Assembly: GCA_030747075.1 (NCBI GenBank)
Contig: JASLLL010000003.1
Location: 1-64,000, forward strand
DNA length: 64,000 bases
Source of the DNA: Gemmatimonadota bacterium
Lineage (GTDB): Bacteria; ARS69
Reading direction: 5' to 3'
How positions within the stretch are numbered: position 1 is the stretch's first letter; every line of letters starts with the position of its first letter. A program made the position numbers and the translations under genes. The notes beneath the pieces were generated by a model. It made no database searches and was not told the origin of the DNA. It worked only from the letters and a program-made list of their open reading frames with translations. This document shows, piece after piece, positions 25,167-33,799 of this stretch.

Positions 25167-26362
25167 GCCTCCCTCGGGTTCTCATGCTGGTACACAGCTA
25201 TTGCCCGGCGGACCCGCGCGTGCGCCGGGAGGCGGAAGGGCTGGTGGCCGCCGGGTATCGTGTGGATGTCCTCTGCCTGCGGGATCGGGGGCAGCGGTGG
25301 CAGGAGAGGGTGGCGGGGGTGCGCTATCTTCGCCTGCCGCTTCGCAGACGGCGCGGGGGATTGCTTCGGTACGCCTTTGAGTACTGCATGATCTGTGGGG
25401 TCGGAAGCCTCGCTGTGGGTGCGCTTTACGGCGCACAGCGCTACCGGCTCGTGCAGGTGCACAATATGCCCGACTTCCTTGTTTTCGCGACCCTCGTCCC
25501 CTGGTTCGCGGGGGTTCCGGTGCTTCTCGACCTCCACGATCCGGTGCCGGAGCTTTACGAGTCGAAGTTCGGCCTTGGCCGGGACTCGTTGCTCATTCGT
25601 CTCCTGACGCGCATCGAGGGCGCGTCGGTGGCCTTTGCGGATGCCGTGCTGGCGGCCACCGGGGCGTTTCGGCGTCGTCTGCTGGAAAGGGGGCGGCCGG
25701 CGGACCGGATTCGCGTGGTGTTGAACTCGCCGGATCCCGGGCTCTTTGAGGCGGCCCCCCCACGCCCGGAAGCGGTCGGAGAGGCGCGGCTCCTGTTTCA
25801 TGGAACCGTGACCCGGCGAAGCGGGGTCGATCTTGCGGTTCTTGCGGCGGAGCGCGTCAGGAAAGGTGGGCTGGCCGTGCGCTTCACCATTCTGGGCGAC
25901 GGAGACTATCTGCCCGTCATTCGGGAGATGGTCGCTCAGGAAGGGCGCCGCGAATGGGTAGAAGTTCGCGGCCCGGTTCCGCTGGAGGACATTCCGGCCG
26001 AGGTGGCGGGATGCGATCTGGGCATCGTACCGAATCGAGGCGGGGCGTTCAGCGATCTGGCGTTGCCGACGCGTCTCTTCGAATACCTGGGGACCGGGCG
26101 ACCCGTGGCTGTTTCCAGATCCCCCGCGATCCAGGATCTGTTTGGCGAGGAGGACCTTCTCTTCTTCGACCCGGGATCACTGGAGGACATGGTCCGGGTT
26201 GTGGGGAACGCGCTGGGCGACGCGAACCTGCGGCAGCATATGGTGGAACGCGGCGGGAAGATCTATGAGGCCCATTCGTGGGAGAAGGAGTGCGCGGGTT
26301 ATCTGGATGTGGTGAGAAGGCTGACCGGGTCCCGGGAGGAGGCCGGGAGGCGGGAGTCGTAG
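25163..26362 (+). CDS. Family-4-like glycosyltransferase
   Basis: A 399-residue GT-B glycosyltransferase. The N-terminal acceptor domain has LMLVHSYCPADPRVRREAEG and VQVHNMPDFL. The C-terminal nucleotide-sugar domain has LLFHGTVTRRSGVDLAV, ILGDGDYLPVI and the donor-binding LPTRLFEYLGTGRPVAVS, where the Glu belongs to the EX7E-like motif. No signal peptide; likely a membrane-associated cytoplasmic enzyme building polysaccharide or glycolipid. It overlaps the preceding TPR gene by 4 bp. Its last 64 bp are antisense to the end of the AlkP-like gene. Acceptor and sugar unknown. Confidence 0.9.
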   Translation: MSLPRVLMLVHSYCPADPRVRREAEGLVAAGYRVDVLCLRDRGQRWQERVAGVRYLRLPLRRRRGGLLRYAFEYCMICGVGSLAVGALYGAQRYRLVQVHNMPDFLVFATLVPWFAGVPVLLDLHDPVPELYESKFGLGRDSLLIRLLTRIEGASVAFADAVLAATGAFRRRLLERGRPADRIRVVLNSPDPGLFEAAPPRPEAVGEARLLFHGTVTRRSGVDLAVLAAERVRKGGLAVRFTILGDGDYLPVIREMVAQEGRREWVEVRGPVPLEDIPAEVAGCDLGIVPNRGGAFSDLALPTRLFEYLGTGRPVAVSRSPAIQDLFGEEDLLFFDPGSLEDMVRVVGNALGDANLRQHMVERGGKIYEAHSWEKECAGYLDVVRRLTGSREEAGRRES

Positions 26363-27408
26363 CGGACGGGACGGGCGAGTCCCGATGCGGCCTCCAGCAC
26401 TTCGACAAGAACCCGTCCGTCGAGGTTTCGCGGGAGTGCAATCCCGAGGAGATGGAGGGCGGTGGCCGTCACATCCATGAGCGTGCACGGTGCGGGCGCA
26501 ATGTCGGCACGGATTCCGGAACCCGAGAAGAAGACGCCCCCGCCGTTCGTCTTCAGAGAGATGTCGATTCGCACGCCCTGAGCGGGCGTCCCCCCGCCGC
26601 CGGGAGAGGGGAAGTGTCCGCCGGGCAGGAGTCGAAGGAAGAGCGGCGGGTCGTCGTGGGAGGGCGGTTCGGTGAGCACGGGGATTCCCGCGCTGGCGCA
26701 GAAATCGCTCAGCGTGCCGACGGGGCGGAACGGGCCTTCGCCGGGCGTTCCGGCTGGAAGCAGGAGAGACAGGAGGCGCGGCCCGGGGCGGTGCGGGATG
26801 GAGGTGAGCCCACCCCCGAGAAACCGGCGTGGCGTTTCCGCCCCGACTCGCGTGCGCGAAGGGACGCGACCGGTTGCCAGCGCGGCGCGGCGCCCGGTGC
26901 CGGATGCGGCCAGCGCCCGAAGCGGAAGATGCCCTGCGTCGGGGGGCGGCGAAGTGGGGTGCACATGGATTGCCAGCGTCACCGGGACCGCACGCGCATG
27001 GGGTGTCGTGGCGGGCCTTGCGGCGGAGGCCGTGACGGTGCCCGGCGGCAGGTTGCGCGAGGGGTCCGGGGAAGTGGCTGCCACCGCCAGGGGAACAGCA
27101 AGCACCAGCAGGAAATCGAGGCGGGTTCGTCCGGGGAGTACACGGCGGCGCGCGGCCCGGGCGATGGCCAGGAACGCGGCCCCGACAACGGCGGCAATCG
27201 GGTGCCAATAGAGAGCCCCCGTGGCAAGGTAGGCCATCGGAGCGTTGGCATGCCGAAGGGGGAGCCGGTTCGCGACTCGCGCAGCCAGCACTCCGACGAG
27301 CGTGCCGAAGACGCACCACGCAAGGACGGCCAGGACCGCAGCCTCGGGTGGGAGCGTTCGGGAGTTGGCCGAAACGACCTCCCGCGCGGAGACCATCGCG
27401 GCCAGCAT
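26299..27408 (-). CDS. Membrane protein with degenerate AlkP/type I phosphodiesterase-like C-terminus
   Basis: A frame of about 369 residues. Hydrophobic helices lie around 23-43, 58-82 and 98-112. The C-terminal part (about 288-335) resembles the end of alkaline-phosphatase-superfamily phosphodiesterases and sulfatases: GGGVFFSGSGIRADI, then DVTATALHLLGIALPRNLDG. A middle segment (ALATGRVPSRTRVG, about 176-189) recalls their LLTG-x-P-x-RHG region. The metal-binding N-terminal motif and nucleophile Thr/Ser block are not visible, so it is probably not a working phosphatase. The start is uncertain (ATG 27408 or 27396). The opposite-strand reading of this stretch has no family features. It converges on a glycosyltransferase and is divergent from pfkB. 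Confidence 0.62.
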   Translation of the reverse strand: MLAAMVSAREVVSANSRTLPPEAAVLAVLAWCVFGTLVGVLAARVANRLPLRHANAPMAYLATGALYWHPIAAVVGAAFLAIARAARRRVLPGRTRLDFLLVLAVPLAVAATSPDPSRNLPPGTVTASAARPATTPHARAVPVTLAIHVHPTSPPPDAGHLPLRALAASGTGRRAALATGRVPSRTRVGAETPRRFLGGGLTSIPHRPGPRLLSLLLPAGTPGEGPFRPVGTLSDFCASAGIPVLTEPPSHDDPPLFLRLLPGGHFPSPGGGGTPAQGVRIDISLKTNGGGVFFSGSGIRADIAPAPCTLMDVTATALHLLGIALPRNLDGRVLVEVLEAASGLARPVRYDSRLPASSRDPVSLLTTSR

Positions 27409-27446
27409 TCCGGGGAGGGCTCCGGACGAACAGGAGGGGGCAAGTC

Positions 27447-28412
27447 GTGAGTTCAGAGAAAACCAGCCTTCCGGATCTTCCCCCGCGTGACGGGGAAGCG
27501 CGGGTGTTGTGCGTGGGACTCGTGGCGTCGGATCTTCTGGTGCCCACCGACTTCCCGATCCCCCGAGACTGCAAACTCTCACTGGACCGAATCGTCCGTC
27601 AAGGAGGGGGGCCGGCCGCGAATGCCGCCGTGGCGCTCTCGCGCCTGGGGATGCGGGTCTCTTTCGCCGGAGCGGTCGGGGGGGATGCGGCGGGGCAGGC
27701 GCAGATTGAGGAGCTGGCTCGCGAAGGGGTGGAGGTTTCCGGGATGGTGGTGGACGAAACCCACGAGTCGGTCGTCTCGGTCATCCTGGTGGATCGGGCG
27801 AACGGCAGCCGGACGATCTTCTCCTCCACGGGTGCGCGGCCGCGCTTTCCCGCGGTGCCCGACCTGCCGGATCCGGCCCCGCACCTTCTTCTTCTGGACA
27901 CATGGATGGGGGCAGAGTCGGTGGAACTGGCAAAGAACGCCCGAGCGGCGGGTGCGCACGTTCTTCTCGATGCGGGGACGCTGCGTGAGGACTGGCGCGA
28001 GTTCGTGGGAGTTTCGGACTACGCGATCGTGTCCGAGCCGTTTGCCGACGCGCTCTCCGGGGCGGGGGAAACGGAGGCGGCTCTTGCGTGCCTTCTCGCG
28101 AGAGGGCCGTCTCACGCGGCCGTCACGCGGGGTGCGAAGGGAGTGGTGGCTGCCCGCAAGGGAAGTCCGGAGGTGCTTCGGGTGCCTGCTTTCGAAGTGC
28201 GGGCCGTGGACACCACGGGGGCGGGCGATGCCTTCCACGCAGGGACCGCGTGGGGGCTTCTGCGCGGGCTCCCGTGGGAGGATTCGTTGATTGCGGGGGC
28301 GGCCGTCGCGGCGCTGAAGTGCCGCGTGGCAGGCGGACGAATGGGCCTTCCCAAGGAGGAAGAGGTGCAAAAGCTCCTGCGAACCACCCCGAGAGCCGAT
28401 CTTGACAGGTAG
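27447..28412 (+). CDS. PfkB-family carbohydrate kinase
   Basis: A 321-residue ribokinase/PfkB-fold sugar kinase. The N-terminal signature GGGPAANAAVALSRLG (about 54-69) and the C-terminal signature DTTGAGDAFHAGTAWGLL, with the catalytic Asp in GAGD, are complete. ATP phosphorylates a sugar or nucleoside; ribose, fructose, adenosine or a 2-keto-sugar are possible and cannot be told apart. GTG at 27447 is chosen because AGGAGGGGG lies 6 bases upstream; a longer frame overlaps the divergent gene. Its last bases contain the -35 box of the next gene's promoter. Confidence 0.9.
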   Translation: MSSEKTSLPDLPPRDGEARVLCVGLVASDLLVPTDFPIPRDCKLSLDRIVRQGGGPAANAAVALSRLGMRVSFAGAVGGDAAGQAQIEELAREGVEVSGMVVDETHESVVSVILVDRANGSRTIFSSTGARPRFPAVPDLPDPAPHLLLLDTWMGAESVELAKNARAAGAHVLLDAGTLREDWREFVGVSDYAIVSEPFADALSGAGETEAALACLLARGPSHAAVTRGAKGVVAARKGSPEVLRVPAFEVRAVDTTGAGDAFHAGTAWGLLRGLPWEDSLIAGAAVAALKCRVAGGRMGLPKEEEVQKLLRTTPRADLDR

Positions 28413-28430
28413 CGAAGGCATTTCTACACT
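28402..28430 (+). promoter_or_regulatory. Promoter for the PorV-like gene
   Basis: TTGACA at 28402-28407 (perfect -35) and TACACT at 28425-28430, 17-bp spacer. It overlaps the end of pfkB and predicts a leader of about 70 bases before the ATG at 28506. Confidence 0.65.
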
Positions 28431-28505
28431 CAGCGCCTGTGTGAAGTCCTCCGAATCTGTCGGTGAGACCCCTTCGCGCCCACGAGCCTCCGGGAGACCT
28501 CGCGG

Positions 28506-29594
28506 ATGACCCTTCCAAGATCCATGGCCCTGGGGGCGGGAGTTCTTCTCGCTCTGTGGACGGGCGGTTCGGCTTTTGCCACGCCGTATGCGGGTGAATT
28601 CCTTTCGACCGGGATCGGTGCCAGGCCGCTGGGGATGGGCGGCGCATTCGTAGGACTCGTCGACGACGCCACCGCCGCGTACTGGAATCCGGCGGCTCTT
28701 CCACGCAACGAAGGAAGACAACTGGTTTACATGCACTCGGAGCGGTTCCGGGATCTCGTGAACTACGACTGCGGCGCGCTGGTGCTCAAGCCTCGGGAGC
28801 GGGAGGATGGCGGTCGGAGCGCCTTCGGAATCGGGTTCCTGATGGTGTCCGTGCCGGGCATCGTCTTCAACACGACGGATCCGGACATTCTCAAGTACAT
28901 CGAGAGTGGCGCGGACGGTGACTTCGATACCATCGATACGGATGGAACCCAGGGCAACGGGCAGCTGGACCCGGGCGAACGCCTGGATCTGGACCTGTTG
29001 AACGCCACCGCACAGGAAGTGACGGATCGCGAGACGGGCCTCTTCCTCTCGTACGGAAGAACGCAGGTGTTCCGACCGGAACTCTCCGTGGGCGCCAGTG
29101 TGAAGTTCGTCCGCAAGGCAGTGGGTTCCTACGCGGCCTGGGGCATGGGACTGGATGTCGGGGCGCTTTATGAGCTTCGTCCGGGATGGGTGGTCGGCCT
29201 GAATATGCAGGACATCACCACCACCTTCCTCGACTGGAGCGGCACACCCAGCGAATCACGGGAGTACATCAGCCCCACGCTCAAGCTCGGGACAGCCTGG
29301 ACGCGGGAACTGCCCCGGCTTCGCGGGTCCATCACGGCGGTCTGCGATGTGGACTTCCGTTTCGAGAAGCGCAAGGACCAGGCCACCGTTGCGTTCAGCA
29401 TCTTTTCAGGAGATCTCCGCGCGGGGCTGGAGTACCTCTTCCGGGATACCGTGGCTCTTCGGGTGGGTTCGGAGGAGGGTCGCTTCACGGCGGGCACCGG
29501 GCTCCGATTCCGACGCCTTTCCTTCGACTACGCCTTCCGGGGGCACGCAGACCTCGAGGATACGCACAGGGTGAGCGGCGGAGTAGCCTTCTAG
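28506..29594 (+). CDS. PorV/PorQ-like outer-membrane beta-barrel protein (UPF0164-type)
   Basis: A 362-residue exported protein with signal peptide (about 1-25, ending SAFA). The hallmark after cleavage is GIGARPLGMGGAFVGLVDDA then TAAYWNPAAL, typical of PorV/PorQ/FadL-like barrels. The rest alternates in a beta-barrel manner and ends in aromatic-terminated HRVSGGVAF, as outer-membrane proteins do. Between about 138 and 165 an acidic stretch (DGDFDTIDTDGTQGNGQLDP) looks like a calcium-binding loop insertion. PorV works as a shuttle in type IX secretion in Bacteroidetes; whether this one does is inference. It has its own strong promoter. Confidence 0.85.
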   Translation: MTLPRSMALGAGVLLALWTGGSAFATPYAGEFLSTGIGARPLGMGGAFVGLVDDATAAYWNPAALPRNEGRQLVYMHSERFRDLVNYDCGALVLKPREREDGGRSAFGIGFLMVSVPGIVFNTTDPDILKYIESGADGDFDTIDTDGTQGNGQLDPGERLDLDLLNATAQEVTDRETGLFLSYGRTQVFRPELSVGASVKFVRKAVGSYAAWGMGLDVGALYELRPGWVVGLNMQDITTTFLDWSGTPSESREYISPTLKLGTAWTRELPRLRGSITAVCDVDFRFEKRKDQATVAFSIFSGDLRAGLEYLFRDTVALRVGSEEGRFTAGTGLRFRRLSFDYAFRGHADLEDTHRVSGGVAF

Positions 29595-29650
29595 GCGGAG
29601 TATTCCCCCGGCAGTTCGCGCATCCGCACCCATCGTCGGAGGACCGTTCC

Positions 29651-30964
29651 TTGAAGCGCGTCGCGTTTTGCACATTCGGGTGCAAGCTGAACCAGTACGA
29701 TACCGAGACCATGCGGACCCTTCTGGAAGAAGAAGGCGACTGGCGGACGGTCGCGTTCCGGGAGGAGGCGGATGTGTATATCGTAAACACCTGCAGCGTC
29801 ACCGCGCGGGCGGACTCGCGTGCCCGAAGCGCAATCCGCCGGATTCACCGTGAGCGCCCTCACGCGCGGATTCTGGCGACCGGGTGTTATGCGCAGCGCG
29901 CGCCGAAGGAACTGGGCGAACTGGATGGCGTGTCCCTGGTGTTGGGGGCCGCGGATCGGGAGCGCGTCGCGGAAGAACTGGGGCATACGGTTCCGGGTCA
30001 GGTGCGTCTGGCGGTGTCCCCCATTTCCGAAGCCCGTACCTTCGTGGATGTCCCGATCACGGAGATGATGGGGCACTCCCGCGCCTTCGTGAAGGTTCAG
30101 GAGGGGTGCAACGAATCCTGCTCGTTCTGCATCATCCCTTCCACACGGGGGACTTCGCGAAGCCGCCGCCCGGAGAGTGTGTGGACGCAGGTCGAAGATC
30201 TTGTCGCGAACGGCTACACGGAGATCGTGATCACGGGCGTGCATGTGGGCGACTTCGGTCTGGACCTGCCGGACGCGGAGCGCGGTCTGGAATCGCTGAT
30301 GCGGGGGGTTCTCGCGGTGCCCGGGCTGGAACGCCTTCGCCTGAGCTCCATCCAACCCACCACGCTGAGCGACGGAATCCTGGATCTCGTCGCGGAGGAT
30401 GAACGCTTCTGCCGGCACCTGCATGTGCCCATGCAGAGCGGGAGCGAGGAGGTGCTGCGGCGAATGGGACGAAGCTACCGGATTGGCACCTTCGTGGAAC
30501 GGATCGAGGCATTGAGTTCCCGCATCCCCGATTGTGGCCTGGGGACGGATGTCATCTGCGGTTTCCCCGGAGAGACGGAAGCGGACTTTCGCAAGACCTT
30601 CGATCTTCTGGAGGCACTGCCATTCACCTATCTCCACGCATTCCCCTACTCCGTTCGACCGGGATCCCATGCGGAGCCACTGGGCGACGATGTTCCCGCG
30701 GATGAGAAGAAGCGGCGCACCCGTGCACTGAAGCGGCTCTCAGCGCGGAAGTCGCGGGAGTTCCGGCAGCGGCATCTGGGGAGTACCATGCCGGTCTTGA
30801 TCGAAGAGGGAAGCCGAAACGGTTCGCCACTCCTCAGCGGCCTCACGGACAACTACATCCGCGTGGATCTGGGTCCGGGTGAGAAGCGAGCGAGCGTGGA
30901 GCCGGTGCGTCTTGAATCGCTGACCGACGACGGAGTCCTCGGCCGGCGTCTGGAGCGGGAATGA
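29651..30964 (+). CDS. mtaB: tRNA-t6A37 methylthiotransferase MtaB
   Basis: Radical-SAM methylthiotransferase (437 residues) that likely turns t6A37 into ms2t6A37 in ANN-reading tRNAs. Cluster-binding cysteines of the N-terminal MTTase domain appear in CTFGCKLNQYD, NTCSVT and TGCYAQ; the radical-SAM CxxxCxxC is CNESCSFC. A TRAM-like C-terminus follows. FGCKLNQYDTE is closer to MtaB than to MiaB (FGCQMN). The TTG start is supported by GGAGGA 8 bases upstream. First gene of a seven-gene chain of 4-bp overlaps through mutL. Confidence 0.93.
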   Translation: MKRVAFCTFGCKLNQYDTETMRTLLEEEGDWRTVAFREEADVYIVNTCSVTARADSRARSAIRRIHRERPHARILATGCYAQRAPKELGELDGVSLVLGAADRERVAEELGHTVPGQVRLAVSPISEARTFVDVPITEMMGHSRAFVKVQEGCNESCSFCIIPSTRGTSRSRRPESVWTQVEDLVANGYTEIVITGVHVGDFGLDLPDAERGLESLMRGVLAVPGLERLRLSSIQPTTLSDGILDLVAEDERFCRHLHVPMQSGSEEVLRRMGRSYRIGTFVERIEALSSRIPDCGLGTDVICGFPGETEADFRKTFDLLEALPFTYLHAFPYSVRPGSHAEPLGDDVPADEKKRRTRALKRLSARKSREFRQRHLGSTMPVLIEEGSRNGSPLLSGLTDNYIRVDLGPGEKRASVEPVRLESLTDDGVLGRRLERE

Positions 30965-32337
30965 AGTGGCCGCTGGGAGGGCCGGGGCGTCCGGCAACGG
31001 GGCTTGCGCGGGAGAATCGCCCGACCTTCCACCTGTCGACCTTCGGGTGCCAGATGAACGAGTACGACTCCGAGTTCATCGCCGAGCGTCTCATTGCGGA
31101 GGGGTATGCGCCCGTGGAGGATCCGGCCGACGCGGATGTCCTCCTCGTGAATACCTGCTCCGTCCGAGACGGGGCGGAGGATCGTGTTCGCGGACGACTG
31201 GGGAACCTCGCCCCGCTGAAGGCGCGCCGCCCGGGCGTGATGATCGGCGTGGTCGGCTGCATGGCCCAGCGGCTGGGCGGGAAGCTCCGGGAGAGGTCGC
31301 CGCAGGTGGATCTGATTGCGGGGACGGACTCCTACCGGGATCTTCCTCGCCTGATCGACACTTTCCGCGGCGTTCCGGACTCCCCCGTGGTTGAGACGAC
31401 GCCTGACGCGGAACACACCTATGCGGTGAAGGGTGCCGCGCGGCCGCAGTCGTCAGTCTGCGCCCATCTGACCATCCAGCAGGGGTGCGACAAGTTCTGC
31501 ACTTTCTGCATAGTTCCCTACACGAGGGGCCGGGAACGATCAAAGGCCTGGCGCGAGGTCGTCGACGAAGCGCGCAGGCAGGTGGATCTGGGTGTTCGGC
31601 GGATCACACTGCTGGGTCAGAATGTGAACTCGTATCGTGACGGCCAGGTGGACTTCGCGGAACTTCTCCGCCGACTGGACGCGGTGGAGGGGCTGGCGAG
31701 GATTCGTTTCACCTCGTCCTATCCGCGAGATATGACGGACGATGTCCTCCGGGCCGTTGCAGAGTGCCCATCGGTCTGCGAATATCTCCATTTCCCGGTC
31801 CAGAGCGGCTCGGACACCGTTCTGCGACGGATGAAGCGCCGCCACAGCGCAGAGTGGTATCTTCGCCAGGTGGATCGGGCCCGGGAGTGGATCCCGGATG
31901 TTCAGTTCGTGACGGATCTGATCGTGGGGTTTCCGGGGGAGACGGACGAAGATTTTCAGGAGACTCTGGATCTTGTGAAGAGGGTTCGCTTTTCGGAAGC
32001 GTACATGTACCGTTATTCTCCGCGGGAGGGGACGCCCGCGACGCGCCTGCCCGACGACCTGCCGGAGGAAGTGAAGGCGGCTCGCCTGACGGAACTCATC
32101 GAACTCCAGCGGGGGATCGGTGAAGAGATCCTCCAGGAGAATCTCGGGAGGGAGATGGAGGTTCTGGTCGAAGGGCCCAGTCGGCGGGATCGGGAAGAGC
32201 CGATGGGGAGAACGCGAAACGGGTTCATGGTGGTGTTGCCACGGGGGTCAGGCCGTGCGGGAGATCTCGTGACGGCTCGGCTGACGGGGCTATCGGGCGC
32301 GACATACCGGGGCATCCCGGTTGGAACGGGGGCATGA
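30961..32337 (+). CDS. miaB: tRNA-i6A37 methylthiotransferase MiaB
   Basis: Radical-SAM enzyme converting i6A37 to ms2i6A37 in UNN-reading tRNAs; it acts after MiaA, whose gene is at 41.9 kb. The MTTase domain has STFGCQMNEYDSE, NTCSVRDGAEDRV and VGCMAQR; radical-SAM cysteines are in CDKFCTFCIVPYTRGRERS; the TRAM domain ends the 458-residue protein. About 20 extra residues precede the motif. The ATG overlaps the mtaB TGA (ATGA), so the two paralogues are co-translated. Confidence 0.96.
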   Translation: MKWPLGGPGRPATGLARENRPTFHLSTFGCQMNEYDSEFIAERLIAEGYAPVEDPADADVLLVNTCSVRDGAEDRVRGRLGNLAPLKARRPGVMIGVVGCMAQRLGGKLRERSPQVDLIAGTDSYRDLPRLIDTFRGVPDSPVVETTPDAEHTYAVKGAARPQSSVCAHLTIQQGCDKFCTFCIVPYTRGRERSKAWREVVDEARRQVDLGVRRITLLGQNVNSYRDGQVDFAELLRRLDAVEGLARIRFTSSYPRDMTDDVLRAVAECPSVCEYLHFPVQSGSDTVLRRMKRRHSAEWYLRQVDRAREWIPDVQFVTDLIVGFPGETDEDFQETLDLVKRVRFSEAYMYRYSPREGTPATRLPDDLPEEVKAARLTELIELQRGIGEEILQENLGREMEVLVEGPSRRDREEPMGRTRNGFMVVLPRGSGRAGDLVTARLTGLSGATYRGIPVGTGA

Positions 32338-32678
32338 TGAGATTTCTGAGTGGAATCCGCGCGGGGCTCCTGCTGGTCCTGCTGGTGGTCTGGTTCGGGT
32401 TCACCGCCTTGAACAACTCCGCGGAGCAGCAGGTGGATCTGGACCTTCTCTTCACCAGCGTGCAGGCGGCTCCGCTGGCGTGGGCGCTGTTCTGCGTGTT
32501 CGTGATCGGGATGGTCGTCGGGTACGCGGTGTCCGTTCTTCGGATCATGGAACTCGGCGCGGCACTTCGAAGTCTGAAGCGTTCGCGCGGGCGCGTGCAG
32601 GATGAGCTCACCAGTCTGCGCAATCTTCCGCTGGAAGATCCGGTAGACGACAGCTCAGAGGGAGGGACGCCGTCGTGA
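32334..32678 (+). CDS. LapA-domain membrane protein
   Basis: A 114-residue inner-membrane protein with two hydrophobic helices (about 8-26 and 44-68), separated by NNSAEQQVDLDLLFTSVQA and followed by a basic/acidic tail that may form a coiled coil. This is the LapA (YciS) pattern; in E. coli LapA pairs with LapB to control LpxC turnover and LPS assembly. Here the next gene is a LapB-like TPR protein, as expected. Overlaps miaB by ATGATG and the next start by GTGATG. Confidence 0.83.
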   Translation: MMRFLSGIRAGLLLVLLVVWFGFTALNNSAEQQVDLDLLFTSVQAAPLAWALFCVFVIGMVVGYAVSVLRIMELGAALRSLKRSRGRVQDELTSLRNLPLEDPVDDSSEGGTPS

Positions 32679-33799
32679 TGCTCTGGGTCGGACTGGCGGT
32701 GGCTCTTGGGATCGTGGCATTCATCGGCGCGAAGAGCTGGTCTGCGTTCCGGCGAAACCGGGCGGACCGAACCCCGCCGTATATTCTGGCCTTGCGAGCA
32801 CTGGCGGACGGGGACGACGAGACGGCGCTCACGCAGTTTCGCGAAGCCGCCCGTGAAGGTTCCGGTGGCGTCGATGCCTACCTTCGGCTGGGAGAGCTGT
32901 TCCGACAGCGCGGGGATGCGCGGCGGGCTTTCCAGGTTCACCGCGAGCTGACCACGCGGCGCGGCCTGTCGCGGACGGTGCGAGCTCGCGTGCAGCGATC
33001 GCTCGCGCTGGACCTGCTGGACCTCGGGCGAGCAAAGGCAGCCACGGAAGCGGCTGCGGAGGCGGTCCGCCTTGCGTCGAACCCGAAGGAGGAGCTTCGC
33101 GTTCTCGCGTACACCCGCGAAGAGGCGGGGGAGTTCGATGGAGCCTTCAAGGCGACCCGGGATCTTGCGCGTCTCTCGGAGGATCTCGGACCAGCGGAAC
33201 TCGCGGCATACCGCGCTTCGCAGGCAGAGCGGCTCCTGGAGGACGGGGATCTCGACGGGGCGGCCCGAACGCTGAAAGAGGCGCGGAAGATCGACGCGTC
33301 GTGTGCGCTGGTCGGGCGAGTTCAGGGCTTCGTGGAGGAGGCGCAGGGGAAGCTGGGGGCGGCGATCGAATCGTGGGAGGGCGCCCTTGCCGCAGACCCG
33401 GTAGGCGCCAGTGATCTGTTCCCCCATCTGGAGAGAGTCCGCTTCCTTGACGGGAGTTTCGGAGAGATGGAACGCTCCTACCGTCGGGTTCTGGAAGCGT
33501 GTCCCGGCCACGAAGCGGGCTCCTTTGGACTGGCCCTTTTCCTCCGGCGGAAGGGAGAACTGGATGGCGCCCTGGCGGAAGTGCATCGCGGGCGCGATGA
33601 ACATCCGGAGTCCGACCGGCTCGCGGATCTGGAGGTCGGTCTCCTTCTGCAGATGGATCGCGTGGCGGAGGCGGGAGAGCTTCTCGATGAACGGATTGCA
33701 AGTGCCGTGCCTCGCGTCGGGGGAATCGTCGGGGAGTCCAAGGAGGCCGATGGTGCCTCCGAGACAGACATAAGCTCCCTGACGGAGACTTCGCGGTGA
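32675..33799 (+). CDS. LapB-like TPR membrane protein without rubredoxin domain
   Basis: A 374-residue protein with one N-terminal transmembrane helix (about 2-18) and then TPR repeats to about residue 345 (e.g. AYLRLGELFRQRGDARRAFQ; AGSFGLALFLRRKGELDGAL). Position after lapA and architecture match LapB/YciM, the adaptor that promotes LpxC degradation by FtsH. However, the CxxC/CxxC rubredoxin-like domain normally at the C-terminus is absent; the tail is a short Ser/Thr/Glu-rich stretch. It may be a divergent LapB or a different TPR anchor. GTG at 32675 or ATG at 32678. Confidence 0.78.
   Translation: MMLWVGLAVALGIVAFIGAKSWSAFRRNRADRTPPYILALRALADGDDETALTQFREAAREGSGGVDAYLRLGELFRQRGDARRAFQVHRELTTRRGLSRTVRARVQRSLALDLLDLGRAKAATEAAAEAVRLASNPKEELRVLAYTREEAGEFDGAFKATRDLARLSEDLGPAELAAYRASQAERLLEDGDLDGAARTLKEARKIDASCALVGRVQGFVEEAQGKLGAAIESWEGALAADPVGASDLFPHLERVRFLDGSFGEMERSYRRVLEACPGHEAGSFGLALFLRRKGELDGALAEVHRGRDEHPESDRLADLEVGLLLQMDRVAEAGELLDERIASAVPRVGGIVGESKEADGASETDISSLTETSR

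Noticed and set aside
26278-27450. A 390-codon plus-strand open frame opposite the AlkP-like gene
   Set aside because: No hydrophobic or domain structure, whereas the minus frame has membrane helices and the AlkP-like ending.
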